DNA of 64,000 bases from JANWXD01 sp035575135 (GTDB taxonomy: Bacteria > Acidobacteriota > Terriglobia > Bryobacterales > Bryobacteraceae): contig DATLYE010000048.1 of NCBI GenBank assembly GCA_035575135.1, positions 1 to 64,000 on the forward strand, given 5' to 3'. This document shows positions 7,513 through 17,307 of this stretch, in pieces. A model generated the notes under the pieces. The model saw nothing but the letters and a program-made list of their open reading frames with translations. It was not told the DNA's origin and searched no databases. Numbering within the stretch: the first letter of the stretch is position 1; each line of letters starts with the position of its first letter. The translations under genes and the position numbers were made by a program.

Positions 7513-9086
7513 TTCGGAATCACCCGCAGCGGCGGCGTCTTCGAGGCGGCGGTGACGTACGGCTCGCGCCGGAGGACGCGAAGCGTCCGCCCCTGTTGCC
7601 AAAAGGCCGTCATCAGCCGGTGCCCGGCGTCGCGGGCGGCCAGAAATCGGAGCACGGTGTTGACGACAGCCTGTTCGTCGTCGAGAGGCACGCGCGGACT
7701 CACAATCAAGCTGACCTCGGTGAGAGCGCCGTTCTGTTCTTCGACGAACTGATAGTCGGTGGGATGCCCGCCGTGGGCCGCGGGCAAGACCTCTTCGACC
7801 AGCCGGATGATGTCGCTGCCGAGAAATTGAATGCCTCCGGCGGTGAGCTTTTCGTAATTGCGGATGGTGTGCAGGTGGTCCGTGAAGCCGATCTGCTCGA
7901 GCAGGCAGCCGCAGCGGCGCCGGCTGAGCACGCCGTAGTCGCCGGTGTCCAGATTGAGCATGATTTTAGGGGTGCAAGGCAGCAAGGTCGTCAGATACAG
8001 CGCGCGAACTTGCGTTTCGCCATCGGCCAGGAGCTTGGGCCGGTCGAAGACGGCGATCTTGCCCCGGAACAGGTGCACTTCGTCCACGACCTCCCGGTGA
8101 GCACAGCCGCCGCCCAGCGGACCGGTTTCCGACATCGACCAGCCGCTGAAGGTGCGGGCGCCGAGTTCGGCCACCAGGCGGCGCTTGGCTTCCGTAAACG
8201 GCTCGCCGCTGACGCGGAAGATAGTGCCGGCAACATCCAGCCCCGCCTCTTTCGCCGCCACGCAGGCACGCACGACGTTGTTGGCGGCCGCCGACAGCAC
8301 GCCCGGGCGCCCCTGCCGCACCTTCTCCGCCAGCCAGCGAGCCACAGGGCGGCCGTCGCTCAAGGGCACATGCTCGGGCGCCGGAATGCGGCTGCCGAAT
8401 AACGGGCTCGCCTTCACCGCGTACAGCGTCAGAGCGGCAAACGGCAGCGAGCGCGGCTGGAAGGAAAGCGGCACGGGAGAAAACCAGCGCTCCATGGGCC
8501 GCCCCAGCTTAGCGGCGATCAGCCCGTGTTTTAGCCCCGAAGAATCCGGCGGGACGCCCCGCCAGATGGCCAGCGGGGCCGATTCGGCACCGACGGCCGC
8601 AAAGTGAAAGTGGCGGCAGGCGGCGTCGTAGACCAGCAAGTCGAAGTCAATCTTCATGCGCCGGCGCGGTCCGGTCGAGCCGCCGCTTTCCACCTCAAAG
8701 TCGCGCGCCAGAAGCGGATTGTCGAAGCTTTCGGCGGTCACTTCGACAGTCAAACCCGGGCGGCGAATCGGGCGGCGACCCTTGAACTCGTCCAGTTCGA
8801 CGAACACGCCGGCGTCGAAAAGCCTCTCGAGAGTCCGTTCGATGCCGTCCGCCTGCACCATTCGCTCGAGGTCGCCGTACTCGACCCCCGCCCAGAGCAG
8901 GAGTTGGCGATAGGGACTTTCCGGGTAGCCGTACACCGCCCGGTGCACGAGCCGCAAAAAGTTCCGCTCGCGCCCCGCCAGGCTGTCAGCCACGATGGCG
9001 CGGCATTGCTCTGCGGAAAGCGGCGTGCGCAAGAACCGCCCCAAGCCCGTTGCGAACCGGTAGAAGATGCCAACTTGGGAGAGCAT
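7509..9086 (-). CDS. Adenylate-forming ligase of the PaaK/phenylacetate-CoA ligase-like family
   Basis: The 525-residue protein has the ATP-binding loop ESGGSTGPRRRMK (near residues 131-143), the mid-domain SGEPFTEAKRR, GWSMSETGPLGGGC where the acyl-adenylate motif falls, and LNLDTGDYGVL, the Asp-containing hinge motif. These are the adenylation signatures of the phenylacetate-CoA ligase / F390-synthetase-like branch of the ANL superfamily. Such enzymes activate carboxylic acids as acyl adenylates, often for CoA transfer. The acid used is unknown. It lies 13 bp after the TonB receptor and overlaps the Nramp-like gene by 4 bp, so all three are likely co-transcribed and perhaps handle one imported compound. 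Confidence 0.8.
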   Translation of the reverse strand: MLSQVGIFYRFATGLGRFLRTPLSAEQCRAIVADSLAGRERNFLRLVHRAVYGYPESPYRQLLLWAGVEYGDLERMVQADGIERTLERLFDAGVFVELDEFKGRRPIRRPGLTVEVTAESFDNPLLARDFEVESGGSTGPRRRMKIDFDLLVYDAACRHFHFAAVGAESAPLAIWRGVPPDSSGLKHGLIAAKLGRPMERWFSPVPLSFQPRSLPFAALTLYAVKASPLFGSRIPAPEHVPLSDGRPVARWLAEKVRQGRPGVLSAAANNVVRACVAAKEAGLDVAGTIFRVSGEPFTEAKRRLVAELGARTFSGWSMSETGPLGGGCAHREVVDEVHLFRGKIAVFDRPKLLADGETQVRALYLTTLLPCTPKIMLNLDTGDYGVLSRRRCGCLLEQIGFTDHLHTIRNYEKLTAGGIQFLGSDIIRLVEEVLPAAHGGHPTDYQFVEEQNGALTEVSLIVSPRVPLDDEQAVVNTVLRFLAARDAGHRLMTAFWQQGRTLRVLRREPYVTAASKTPPLRVIPK

Positions 9087-9099
9087 TCGAGAACTCTTC

Positions 9100-12000
9100 C
9101 TAAAACCGCAGCTTCAGACCCAGCTGGATCTCCCGGCTCGGGGCGGCGCTCGTGATGCGGGCGACGTCTTCCCGCGTCCCCGCGGCCCCGAAGACTTCCA
9201 TGCGCTCCGGCGAAGGCAGATGGAAGTTCGTCCGGTTAAGCAAGTTAAAGAATTCGAAACGAAGATCGAGTGCGGCTTTCTCTCGGAGCGTCACGCGCCG
9301 GGTCAAAGAAAAATCGACGTTGGCCAGATCGGGACCGATGATCGTGTTGCGCCCGAGGTTGCCGAGGAAGCCCTCCTGCGGCCGGCGGAAAGCGCTCAGG
9401 TCGACCCAGCGCATCGGGTCCTTGGTGACCGGGTTGGGACTGGCACCGGGCGCCAGGTCGGGCCGCTGGCCGGAGCGGAAGTCGGGCCGTGTGGTCTTCG
9501 TGCGGGCCGCATCGTAGCCCAGACGTGCGGAAAACGGCAGGCCGGAGGCGTAGGTCGCGATCAGGTTCACCTGCCATCCGGCGAGCCACCTCCGGGCCGG
9601 ACCCTGCCGTGGGCCGGGGATCTCCCAAACGCCGCTCCCCACCACGTAGTGCCGGACGTCATGCCCGGAGAGCCCTCGGTTAAAACGCGGGTTCCCGTTC
9701 AGCGGCAGCGGCATGGCGTTGTCGGATTCATTCACCCCGAAGAAGGTCGAGCTGTCATCAATGCTCTTGGAAAACGTGTAGCCGATCTGAAACTGAAACC
9801 CCCGATCGAAGCGCCGGCGCAGTTGCGCCTGGAGGGCGTTGTAGAAGGACTCGGCATCGAAGGTGCGGTTGCGGATCTGGCTGAAGTTCGGGTTCAGCTT
9901 GCGGGCTTCGGCCGGGAAATACAGCCGGCCGTCGGGGAGCGTCACGGGCTCGACCAGGTTGGCATCCTCGGTGAAGGAAGACAGGTTCCGGCCGCGCGAG
10001 CCGACGTAGGCCAGACGCAAAGACAAATCCGCCGGCAGAGCCTGCTCGAGAGTAATATTCCACTGCTGGACGCGAGGCTGGTCCGGACGCGGGTCGAGCC
10101 GCTCGAGGCGGTACTCCGGTGTCCCGCCGGCAACCAGGGCCGGATAACCGCCTTTGGGGAACGCCCCTTGCGGCAAGCCGCGCACCGCCCCGCGCAGGAA
10201 AAACGGCGGGTTGCGCACGCCCGAGAGCAGGATGAAGTGCGCCAGGATCAGGTCCGGGAAAAGTCCCCAGCCGCCGCGGAGAACCGTCCGGCCACCCCCT
10301 CGGACGTCCCAGGCAAGGCCGAGGCGCGGCGAAAAGTTCTTGAGCGAAGGGTTTTCAAACAGCGGCCCTCCGAGGCGCAGGGACGCGTCGGTGAGCTTGT
10401 CGAGGTTGGCAATCTTGCCGTTGACTTCCCCCGGCACCGAAGCCCACTCGTGGCGCAGGCCTGCATCGGCCGTCCAGCGGGAACCGATCCGCCAGCTGTT
10501 TTGCACGTACCAGGCGGCTACCCACTGGCGATGTCCGCGGACGGTGTCCGAACCGGGCAGTTGCGCCTGAAAGCGGTCCGGCAGATTGCGCAGAAACTCC
10601 GAGAGGTTGCGGAAGCGGAATTCGCCGCTCGCGGTGCTCCGGCTGTCCGTGTTGTAGCGGATGCGCTCGATCCAGGCGCCGACTTTCACGGTGTGGCGGC
10701 CCCGGATCCACGTCAGGTCGTCGAAGGCCTGGAAGGAGCTGAAGGCGTGCAGATCCGCATCGGGCGCTCCGCTGCCGCCAGGGAATTCCGTCAAACCCGT
10801 CACGACGATGATTCCGGCCACACGGCCGCCTGGCACGAACGCGAGCGCCGGATCATCAGTGCCCGGCGTCTCAGTCACCGTCCGGCCGCTGTCGGTGAAG
10901 GCGCGCATGAAACCAAAGCGGGCCGTGTTAAGCACGGCCGGCGACAGGATGTGCGTATGCTCCGCGACCGCCGACTGCCAGCGCGTCGCCGTCCGGCTGC
11001 GCCCGAGAGCGAACGCAGTCTGCTCGGACCGCGCGCCGTCGTCGAGGGTGTAGCGGAAAAACAGCCGGTCGTGGTCGGCAACGTTGTAATCGATGCGCGA
11101 GGTGAAAAAGTCCTGGCGGCCGAGCTCGTTGTCGGGGTAGATGAACAGCCCCGTGTCGCCGAGGACCGGGCCGTTCGGTTCCGGGTACAGCGATACAATC
11201 TTGGCCACGGCAGGATCCACTGCGACCCGCCCCGAAGTCAGTTCGCCGCGGCGGGCCGCGGGGCTCAATGTTGTGTCGATCGTCGTTCTGCCGCGCAACT
11301 CGCGCAGCGCCTCGTAGCTGGAAAAGTAAAACGTCCGGTTGCGCGCGAGGGGCCCGCCCAGGCTGCCTCCGAACTGATGCCGGCGGTATTCCGGCGGCTC
11401 GGGACCATCGAAGAAATTCCGCGCGTCCAGATTGTCGTTGCGGTGAAAGTAAAACGCGTTGCCACGAACCTCGTTGCCTCCGGAGCGCGTGGCGGCATGG
11501 ATCACGCCCCCGGCCGCGCGGCCGTACTGGGCGCTGTAGGTGCTGGTGAGCACGCTGAACTCGCGCACGGCGTCAAGGCCGAGGTTGCCGCCGTTGGCGC
11601 TGCCGGGCGTCGAGCCGCTGTAGGCAGTCAAACTGATGCCGTCCAGCTGGAAGTTGTTTTGAGAAGGCCGTGAGCCCGACAGGCTGATTTGCAGTCCGAA
11701 GCCCGTGTTGACGGTGCGGTACTGCGCCCGGGCCACCGGCGCACCGGCCTGCAGGGTCGCCAGTTGCACCCAGTCGCGCCCGTTGAGCGGCAGCTTCTCG
11801 ATCGTCGTCGAATCTACGATTGCTGACAAGGTGGAAGTCGTGGCCTCCACAAGCCGCGCCTCGACCTCTACCGTGACGCTGTCGCTGCGCTCGCCGATTT
11901 CGAGCACAGGCTCGACGATCGCTTCGCGGTCCAGTTCCAGGATCACGCCGCCGACCCTGCTCCGCGCGAAGCCGGTCTTCTCCGCCGAGACTTCGTACGG

Positions 12001-12219
12001 GCCGACCTCGAGCGCCGGAACGCGAAAGGCGCCGGTGGCGTCACTCACCGTCGTCCGGACAAGACCGGTTTCCAGGTTGCGGACGCGAATGACGGCGCCC
12101 TCGACGACCGCGCCGCTCGCGTCCCGCACCGTCCCTGAAATGGAGCTCGTACGCGGTTGCGCGGCCCCGCTTAGTGCCAGCCACAAGCCCAGAACTGCGC
12201 AGGCGATCGCTCTTCGCAC
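9100..12219 (-). CDS. Oar-like TonB-dependent receptor, 1039 residues
   Basis: A signal peptide (residues 1 to about 20, ending LALSGAAQ) precedes a carboxypeptidase-regulatory-like domain (about 25-105; SISGTVRDASGAVVEGAVI). A plug domain follows (LPLNGRDWVQLATLQAGAPV, then QNNFQLDGIS), then a long barrel ending LGLKLRF. The length and the LNGR and FQLDG motifs are typical of the Oar-like receptors abundant in Acidobacteriota. The start is GTG at 12219 with the strong ribosome-binding site GGGAGGAGG upstream. It heads the operon with the ligase at 7509 and the transporter at 6181. The ligand is unknown. Confidence 0.9.
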   Translation of the reverse strand: MRRAIACAVLGLWLALSGAAQPRTSSISGTVRDASGAVVEGAVIRVRNLETGLVRTTVSDATGAFRVPALEVGPYEVSAEKTGFARSRVGGVILELDREAIVEPVLEIGERSDSVTVEVEARLVEATTSTLSAIVDSTTIEKLPLNGRDWVQLATLQAGAPVARAQYRTVNTGFGLQISLSGSRPSQNNFQLDGISLTAYSGSTPGSANGGNLGLDAVREFSVLTSTYSAQYGRAAGGVIHAATRSGGNEVRGNAFYFHRNDNLDARNFFDGPEPPEYRRHQFGGSLGGPLARNRTFYFSSYEALRELRGRTTIDTTLSPAARRGELTSGRVAVDPAVAKIVSLYPEPNGPVLGDTGLFIYPDNELGRQDFFTSRIDYNVADHDRLFFRYTLDDGARSEQTAFALGRSRTATRWQSAVAEHTHILSPAVLNTARFGFMRAFTDSGRTVTETPGTDDPALAFVPGGRVAGIIVVTGLTEFPGGSGAPDADLHAFSSFQAFDDLTWIRGRHTVKVGAWIERIRYNTDSRSTASGEFRFRNLSEFLRNLPDRFQAQLPGSDTVRGHRQWVAAWYVQNSWRIGSRWTADAGLRHEWASVPGEVNGKIANLDKLTDASLRLGGPLFENPSLKNFSPRLGLAWDVRGGGRTVLRGGWGLFPDLILAHFILLSGVRNPPFFLRGAVRGLPQGAFPKGGYPALVAGGTPEYRLERLDPRPDQPRVQQWNITLEQALPADLSLRLAYVGSRGRNLSSFTEDANLVEPVTLPDGRLYFPAEARKLNPNFSQIRNRTFDAESFYNALQAQLRRRFDRGFQFQIGYTFSKSIDDSSTFFGVNESDNAMPLPLNGNPRFNRGLSGHDVRHYVVGSGVWEIPGPRQGPARRWLAGWQVNLIATYASGLPFSARLGYDAARTKTTRPDFRSGQRPDLAPGASPNPVTKDPMRWVDLSAFRRPQEGFLGNLGRNTIIGPDLANVDFSLTRRVTLREKAALDLRFEFFNLLNRTNFHLPSPERMEVFGAAGTREDVARITSAAPSREIQLGLKLRF

Positions 12220-12421
12220 GTACCGACCTCCTCCCCAAGAGTGTAAACGTCACCGCTTCTCGATCGAAAGTGCTCGAACCGCACTGAAACCGGACCAAAC
12301 ATGCTGGTCAGATGCAGCCGGCTTCGTGGTGCAGCGTCTCGAAACGGGCGATCGAGCAGCTCGGCACGACGGATCGGAGGCGTGCATCCAGCCGGGCGGC
12401 GTGCTTGCTTACGGCATTCCG

Positions 12422-13894
12422 CTAAAATTTTCGAGACCACTCCCTGGGCCAGCGTTCGACGACGACTTTTTCCTGGGTGAAGAATTCGACGGCGTCACGG
12501 CCCTGCCCGTGCAGGTCGCCGAAGAAGCTCTCGCGCATCCCGCTGAAAGGAAACGCGGCCACCGGTGCGGCGACTCCCACGTTGATGCCGATGTTGCCGG
12601 CCTCGGCATCGTAGCGAAACTTGCGGGCCGCAGCGCCGCTTGAGGTAAACAAGCACGCCATGTTGCCATAGGCGCCGCTGTTGACCAGAGCGATGGCGTC
12701 CTCAATCGTGTCGGCATGCATGAGGCCGAGAACGGGACCGAAAATCTCCGTGCGGGCCGTCTGTCCCCCCGGCGGCACGCCGTCCAGCACGGTCGGCCGC
12801 ACAAAGAATCCGCGTTCGTAGCCGGGGATGTGCGGGGAACGGCCGTCCACAACGATGCGGGCGCCTTCCTGGGCTGCGGCGCCGATCAGGTGCTCGATGC
12901 GCGCCTTGCTTTCGGCGCTGATGACCGGTCCCATTTCCACGGCCTCGTCTAGCCCGTAGCCGACCCGGCGGCGCTCGGCCTCGGCGGCGATGGCGTCGCC
13001 GAAGGTGCGGCGCGCTTCGCCCACGGTGATCGCCAGCGAAGCGGCCAGGCAGCGCTGTCCGGCGCAGCCGAAGGCGCTGTCGGCCACGATGCGGGTCGTC
13101 ATCTCCATATCCGCGTCAGGAAGCACGACGATGGGATTCTTGGCGCCTCCGTGGCACTGGGCGCGTTTACCAGCGGCGGCGGCACGCGCGTAGATTTGCC
13201 GCGCTACGGGCGTGGAGCCCACGAAGCTGATGGCGCGAATCATCGGGTGGTCGAGAATCGCCTCCGCGGTTGTGCGCCCTCCGTTGACGAGATTCACGAC
13301 GCCCCGCGGCAGGCCGGTCTGCTCGAGCAGGTGAAACACCTTCTGCATCGTCAGCGGCACTCGTTCGGAGGGTTTGACGATGAAGGTGTTGCCGCAGGCG
13401 ATCGCGTACGGCAGGAACCAGAACGGGATCATGCCCGGAAAGTTGAAGGGCGCGATCACCGCGCATACGCCCACGGGCTGGCGGATCATGAACTCGTCAA
13501 TGCCCGAGGCGATATCCTCGGAGTTGTAGCCCTGCATGAGCACGGGCACCCCGCAGGCGGTTTCAACGTTTTCGATGGCCCGGCGCATCTCGCCGCGGGC
13601 TTCCGCGAGCGTTTTGCCGCACTCCATCGTGATCGTGCGCGAGAGGTCTTCGAAGTGTTCCTCGAGCAGATTCTTGAGGCGGAACAGATACTGGACGCGT
13701 TCGAGGACGGGGGTGCGGCGCCAGCCGGGGAAAGCTTCGGCTGCCGCGCCGGCCGCGGCATCCACTTCCTCGGGGGGCGACAGGGGGACGCAGGCCAAGG
13801 TCTCGGCAGTGGCGGGATTGAGCACGGGGAGGGTTTCGGCGGCCCTGCTCGGACGCCACTCGCCGCCGATGTAGTTGGCCAACAGCTGGGTCAT
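12422..13894 (-). CDS. mmsA: Methylmalonate-semialdehyde dehydrogenase (CoA-acylating) family
   Basis: This 490-residue aldehyde dehydrogenase carries the family signatures: NFPGMIPFWFLPYAIACGN, the NAD-site region GSTPVARQIYARAAAAGKR, NPIVVLPDADME, and the catalytic Cys in CAGQRCLA. The C-terminal FPFSGMRESFFGDLHGQG and VEFFTQEK are typical of MmsA/IolA enzymes, which convert malonate- or methylmalonate-semialdehyde to acetyl- or propionyl-CoA using NAD and CoA. It lies 33 bp downstream of the L-rhamnose isomerase gene in the same direction, so it may instead serve aldehydes from sugar breakdown, such as lactaldehyde. Family is secure; the physiological substrate is inferred. Confidence 0.88.
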   Translation of the reverse strand: MTQLLANYIGGEWRPSRAAETLPVLNPATAETLACVPLSPPEEVDAAAGAAAEAFPGWRRTPVLERVQYLFRLKNLLEEHFEDLSRTITMECGKTLAEARGEMRRAIENVETACGVPVLMQGYNSEDIASGIDEFMIRQPVGVCAVIAPFNFPGMIPFWFLPYAIACGNTFIVKPSERVPLTMQKVFHLLEQTGLPRGVVNLVNGGRTTAEAILDHPMIRAISFVGSTPVARQIYARAAAAGKRAQCHGGAKNPIVVLPDADMEMTTRIVADSAFGCAGQRCLAASLAITVGEARRTFGDAIAAEAERRRVGYGLDEAVEMGPVISAESKARIEHLIGAAAQEGARIVVDGRSPHIPGYERGFFVRPTVLDGVPPGGQTARTEIFGPVLGLMHADTIEDAIALVNSGAYGNMACLFTSSGAAARKFRYDAEAGNIGINVGVAAPVAAFPFSGMRESFFGDLHGQGRDAVEFFTQEKVVVERWPREWSRKF

Positions 13895-13927
13895 ACGTCC
13901 ATTGTAGGCGGGGCATTTGCGACGCGG

Positions 13928-15121
13928 TTACGCGTAGCTGGCCACGAGCCCCTTGTTTTTCTCGGCCCGTTCGCGCTCGGCGCGTTCGAGGTAACCACTG
14001 GAGCGGAAGGCGGCCAGCGGATCCTCGGGCAGACCTTTGGCGCGGCGCCAGTCACGAACCGCGGCTCTCACGTCGGTGGAAAAGGCCGACTTCAGGCACT
14101 CCTCGGCGTCAATGAGCTCCGAGCGGTCCTGGTGACGCGCCAGCGCGGCATGATCCACCAGGGCGGCCTTCGCATACAGCTCCTGGGCGGTGACCGCGGT
14201 CTGAATCATCTCCTCGATCTTGTTCTTGAGGTTGTGGCTCTGGTCAATCATGTACGCCACGTCAGGCCGCCGGCCGGTCTCCCATGCGTAGAAATGAATT
14301 TCGTGAAAGATGCGAAACACCTGGTAAGGGTCTATAGAGCCGATGGTGAGGTCGTCGTCGGCATAACGGCGGTCGTTGAAGTGGAAGCCGCCCAGCATGT
14401 CCTCGGCCAGCAGCCAGGCCACGATCTGCTCGATGTTCTGCGCCTGATAGTGGTGCCCGGTATCCACGAGCACGCGTGCCTGGGGTCCGGCCGCGCGAGC
14501 CAGAAGGAGCGCCATGCCCCAGTCGGCGATGTCGGTGTGATAGAAGGCCGGCTCGAAGGGTTTGTATTCAATGAGCAGGCGCTGGGAAGGCCCCAGGCGG
14601 CGGTGCGCTTCTCTCAGGCCTTCCTCGAACCAGGCGCGCCGCCGGCGGATATTGGCCGTGCCGGGATAGTTGGAGCCGTCGGCGAACCAGAGTGAGATAT
14701 CGCGGCTGCCGGTGTCGCGTGCGATTTCGATGCAATCCAGGATGTGGCGCAGGGCGGCGGCGCGCACCTGGGGGTCGGGGTTGCCCAGGGAGCCGTGCTT
14801 GTAGATCTGGTCCTGAAAGACGTTGGGGTTGATCGAGCCGATGCGGACGCCGTACTTGGAGGCGAGGGTCTTGACTTCGGCCACACTGCCACGGCCCTCA
14901 GGAAAATCCCAGAGGACGTGAAGGGCCACCGAAGGGCAGCAGCCGGTATAGCGGTGGACCTGTGCGGCATCGCTGAGTTTCTCCTCGATGGTGGTCGCGG
15001 CAGCTGGTTGGAGGAACTTGCCGAAGCGCGTCCCGGTATTGGCGAAACCCCAGGAAGGAATCTCGATTTCGAAGGATTCCAAAGCTTGAAAAATGCGTTG
15101 TTCGTGTTCGGCAGGAATCAT
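13928..15121 (-). CDS. rhaI: L-rhamnose isomerase, Pseudomonas stutzeri type
   Basis: The 397-residue protein is a xylose-isomerase-like TIM barrel. It has SINPNVFQDQIYKHGSLGNP, WFADGSNYPG, the metal-ligand Glu in IEYKPFEPAFYHTD, Asp and His in VDTGHHY, His and Asp residues in GFHFNDRRYADDD, and a further Asp in YMIDQSHN. These match the two-metal site of the P. stutzeri-type L-rhamnose isomerase, which interconverts L-rhamnose with L-rhamnulose and is relaxed toward other aldoses. It is the first gene of a pair with mmsA and is divergent from the S9 peptidase. No kinase or aldolase of rhamnose catabolism is adjacent, so the rest of the pathway must be elsewhere. Confidence 0.87.
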   Translation of the reverse strand: MIPAEHEQRIFQALESFEIEIPSWGFANTGTRFGKFLQPAAATTIEEKLSDAAQVHRYTGCCPSVALHVLWDFPEGRGSVAEVKTLASKYGVRIGSINPNVFQDQIYKHGSLGNPDPQVRAAALRHILDCIEIARDTGSRDISLWFADGSNYPGTANIRRRRAWFEEGLREAHRRLGPSQRLLIEYKPFEPAFYHTDIADWGMALLLARAAGPQARVLVDTGHHYQAQNIEQIVAWLLAEDMLGGFHFNDRRYADDDLTIGSIDPYQVFRIFHEIHFYAWETGRRPDVAYMIDQSHNLKNKIEEMIQTAVTAQELYAKAALVDHAALARHQDRSELIDAEECLKSAFSTDVRAAVRDWRRAKGLPEDPLAAFRSSGYLERAERERAEKNKGLVASYA

Positions 15122-15172
15122 GGCCGTAGTCTACCAAATGGGGACGGGGCCGCCCGCATGGGACCGCTAAGG

Positions 15173-15178
15173 TATATT
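15173..15178 (+). promoter_or_regulatory. -10-like TATATT six bases before the start codon
   Basis: TATATT at 15173-15178 ends 6 nt before the ATG at 15185. If used as a -10, the transcript would begin at or next to the start codon. No convincing -35 was found. The AAGG just upstream could alternatively be a ribosome-binding site. Confidence 0.3.
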
Positions 15179-15184
15179 ACCGGC

Positions 15185-17263
15185 ATGGCGATGCGTCAGA
15201 CCCTGGGTTTCGTTCTGTGGGTGGGGGTGACATGCGCAGCCGAAGGACCTTTCACGCTGGAAGAGGTCATGAGCGCGCCGTTCCCGACCGAGATCACGGC
15301 GGCGCCCGCGGGCGCGCGGCTGGCTTGGGTGATGAACACACGCGGAGTGCGCAACATCTGGGTGGCCGAAGGACCGGAGTTCAAAGCGCGGCCGGTGACT
15401 CGTTACGGCTCTGACGACGGCCAGGAGATTTCGAGCCTGCGGTGGGCGCCAGAGGCGATCATCTATGTGCGCGGCGGTGATGCCGGCCGCCAGGGGGAGC
15501 ATCCGAATCCCACGAGCGATCCGGCGGGAGCTGAGCAGGCCCTGTGGCTGGTGCTGCTCGGGGGCGGCGAGCCCCGGCGGCTTGACGAAGGGCACTCGCC
15601 CGCCGTCTCTCCCCAGGGCGATCGCGTGGCCTACATCAAGAAACAACAGATCTGGCAGGTCAGGCTGGAGGGCGAAGCGAAACCGGAGCCTTTGGTCCGC
15701 ACGCGGGGCCGGGCGAGTTCGCTGCGGTGGTCGCCAGACGGCTCGAAACTGACCTTCGTCGTGCACCGGCAGGATCACAGCTTCGTGGCGGTTTACGATG
15801 TAGCCGCCAAAGCGCTGCGCTACCTGGACCCGGCGACGGCCTTCGACGGGAATCCCGTGTGGTCTCCCGACGGGCGGCGCGTGGCGTGGATCCGGATCCC
15901 CTACTGGCGCGAGCTGCAGTGGTTCGGGCCCAAACGCAGCGCCGAGCCTTGGGCGATCCGGGTGGCGGATGCGGCCACCGGGGAAGGGCGGCAGGTATGG
16001 CGCGCGGAGCCGGGACGAGGAAGCGTATTCTCGGCCGTCGCGGCGGAAAGTCAGCTGTTCTGGGCAGCGGGCGACCTGCTGGTGTTTCCGTGGGAGCGCG
16101 AGGGATGGAGACATCTCTACGCGGTTCCCGTCGCGGGCGGTCCGGCACGCGCATTGACGGGCGGGGCCTTCGAGATCGAGCACGTCACCCTGAGCCCGGA
16201 TCGCCGTTCGGTGGTCTACTCGTCGAATCAGGACGATATTGACCGGCGGCACATCTGGCGTGTGGATGTAGAGGGCGGCAGGCCTGTGCGGCTGACACTG
16301 GGTGGCGGCATCGAGTGGTCGCCCGTCATGACGGCGGAAGGCAAAACGGTTGCTTTCTTCCGCTCGGACGCCCGCCGCCCGGCGCGCCCGGCCATACTCT
16401 CCGGCGGCGTCGTGCGCGATCTGGCGCCCGAGACGCTGCCGCCACAGTTTACGGAAAAAGCCCTGGTCGAACCGCAGCCGGTGACGTTCCCGGCGGCGGA
16501 CGGGATGGAGATACGGGGCCAGCTCTTTCTGCCTTCGGACCTGCGTGCCGGGCAGAGACGACCTGCAGTCATCTTTTTTCACGGCGGCTCCCGGCGCCAG
16601 ATGCTGCTCGGATGGCACTATCTGGCCTACTACCACAATGCCTACGCGCTCAACCAGTATCTGGCGAGCCGGGGTTTCGTCGTGCTCTCGGTGAATTACC
16701 GCAGCGGGACGGGCTACGGGATGGAGTTCCGCGAGGCGCTCGATTATGGGGCACGAGGCGCAAGCGAGTTCCACGACGTGCTGGGCGCGGGATTATACCT
16801 GCGCGCCAGAGGGGACGTGGATCCGAAGCGGATCGGGCTGTGGGGCGGCTCCTACGGGGGCTATCTGACGGCCCTCGGACTGGCGCGGGCCTCCGAGCTT
16901 TTCGCCTGTGGAGTGGATCTGCATGGTGTGCACGACTGGCGCACAGAGACGCGGCTGTATTCCGATTCCGACGAACCGGAAGCACGGGAGCGTGCGCTCC
17001 GCGTGGCGTTCGAGTCCTCGCCGATCGCCTATGTGGCCACGTGGCGCTCGCCCGTGCTGCTGATTCACGGCGATGATGACCGCAACGTGGACTTCCGGCA
17101 GACAGTGGAGCTGGCGGAGGCGCTGCGCCGGCGGGGTGTGGAATTCGAAGAGCTGGTGCTGCCCGATGAAGTCCACGGTTTCCTGCGGCACGAAAGCTGG
17201 CTCAGGGTCTACCGGGCGGCGGCGGAGTTTTTCGAGCGGCGGCTGGGACGGCGGGAGCCGTGA
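15185..17263 (+). CDS. S9-family prolyl oligopeptidase / dipeptidyl-peptidase
   Basis: This 692-residue secreted serine peptidase starts with a signal peptide (MRQTLGFVLWVGVTCAAEG). A seven-bladed propeller region follows, with repeated Pro-Asp-Gly turns (for example LRWSPDGSKLTF and VWSPDGRRVAW), at about residues 30-430. The C-terminal alpha/beta-hydrolase domain has the nucleophile Ser556 in GLWGGSYGGYL, the Asp in HGDDDRNV (about 630-632) and His664 in DEVHGF. It cleaves short peptides, often after proline, and is probably periplasmic. ATGs at 15185 and 15191 are both possible. It is a single gene, divergent from rhaI and convergent with atpC. Confidence 0.88.
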   Translation: MAMRQTLGFVLWVGVTCAAEGPFTLEEVMSAPFPTEITAAPAGARLAWVMNTRGVRNIWVAEGPEFKARPVTRYGSDDGQEISSLRWAPEAIIYVRGGDAGRQGEHPNPTSDPAGAEQALWLVLLGGGEPRRLDEGHSPAVSPQGDRVAYIKKQQIWQVRLEGEAKPEPLVRTRGRASSLRWSPDGSKLTFVVHRQDHSFVAVYDVAAKALRYLDPATAFDGNPVWSPDGRRVAWIRIPYWRELQWFGPKRSAEPWAIRVADAATGEGRQVWRAEPGRGSVFSAVAAESQLFWAAGDLLVFPWEREGWRHLYAVPVAGGPARALTGGAFEIEHVTLSPDRRSVVYSSNQDDIDRRHIWRVDVEGGRPVRLTLGGGIEWSPVMTAEGKTVAFFRSDARRPARPAILSGGVVRDLAPETLPPQFTEKALVEPQPVTFPAADGMEIRGQLFLPSDLRAGQRRPAVIFFHGGSRRQMLLGWHYLAYYHNAYALNQYLASRGFVVLSVNYRSGTGYGMEFREALDYGARGASEFHDVLGAGLYLRARGDVDPKRIGLWGGSYGGYLTALGLARASELFACGVDLHGVHDWRTETRLYSDSDEPEARERALRVAFESSPIAYVATWRSPVLLIHGDDDRNVDFRQTVELAEALRRRGVEFEELVLPDEVHGFLRHESWLRVYRAAAEFFERRLGRREP

Positions 17264-17307
17264 AAGCGGTGCCGCCTACGAGGTCACGGGCGGCAGCACC
17301 AAGGTTG

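Noticed and set aside
9067..11673. Long plus-strand open frame opposite the 1039-residue TonB receptor
   Set aside because: It has no recognisable domain and a skewed Arg/Ala/Gly composition, and the opposite strand has signal peptide, plug and barrel motifs.
12220..12421. Possible small gene between the TonB receptor and mmsA
   Set aside because: Frames here have no conserved content or ribosome-binding site; the interval only holds the TonB leader with GGGAGGAGG.
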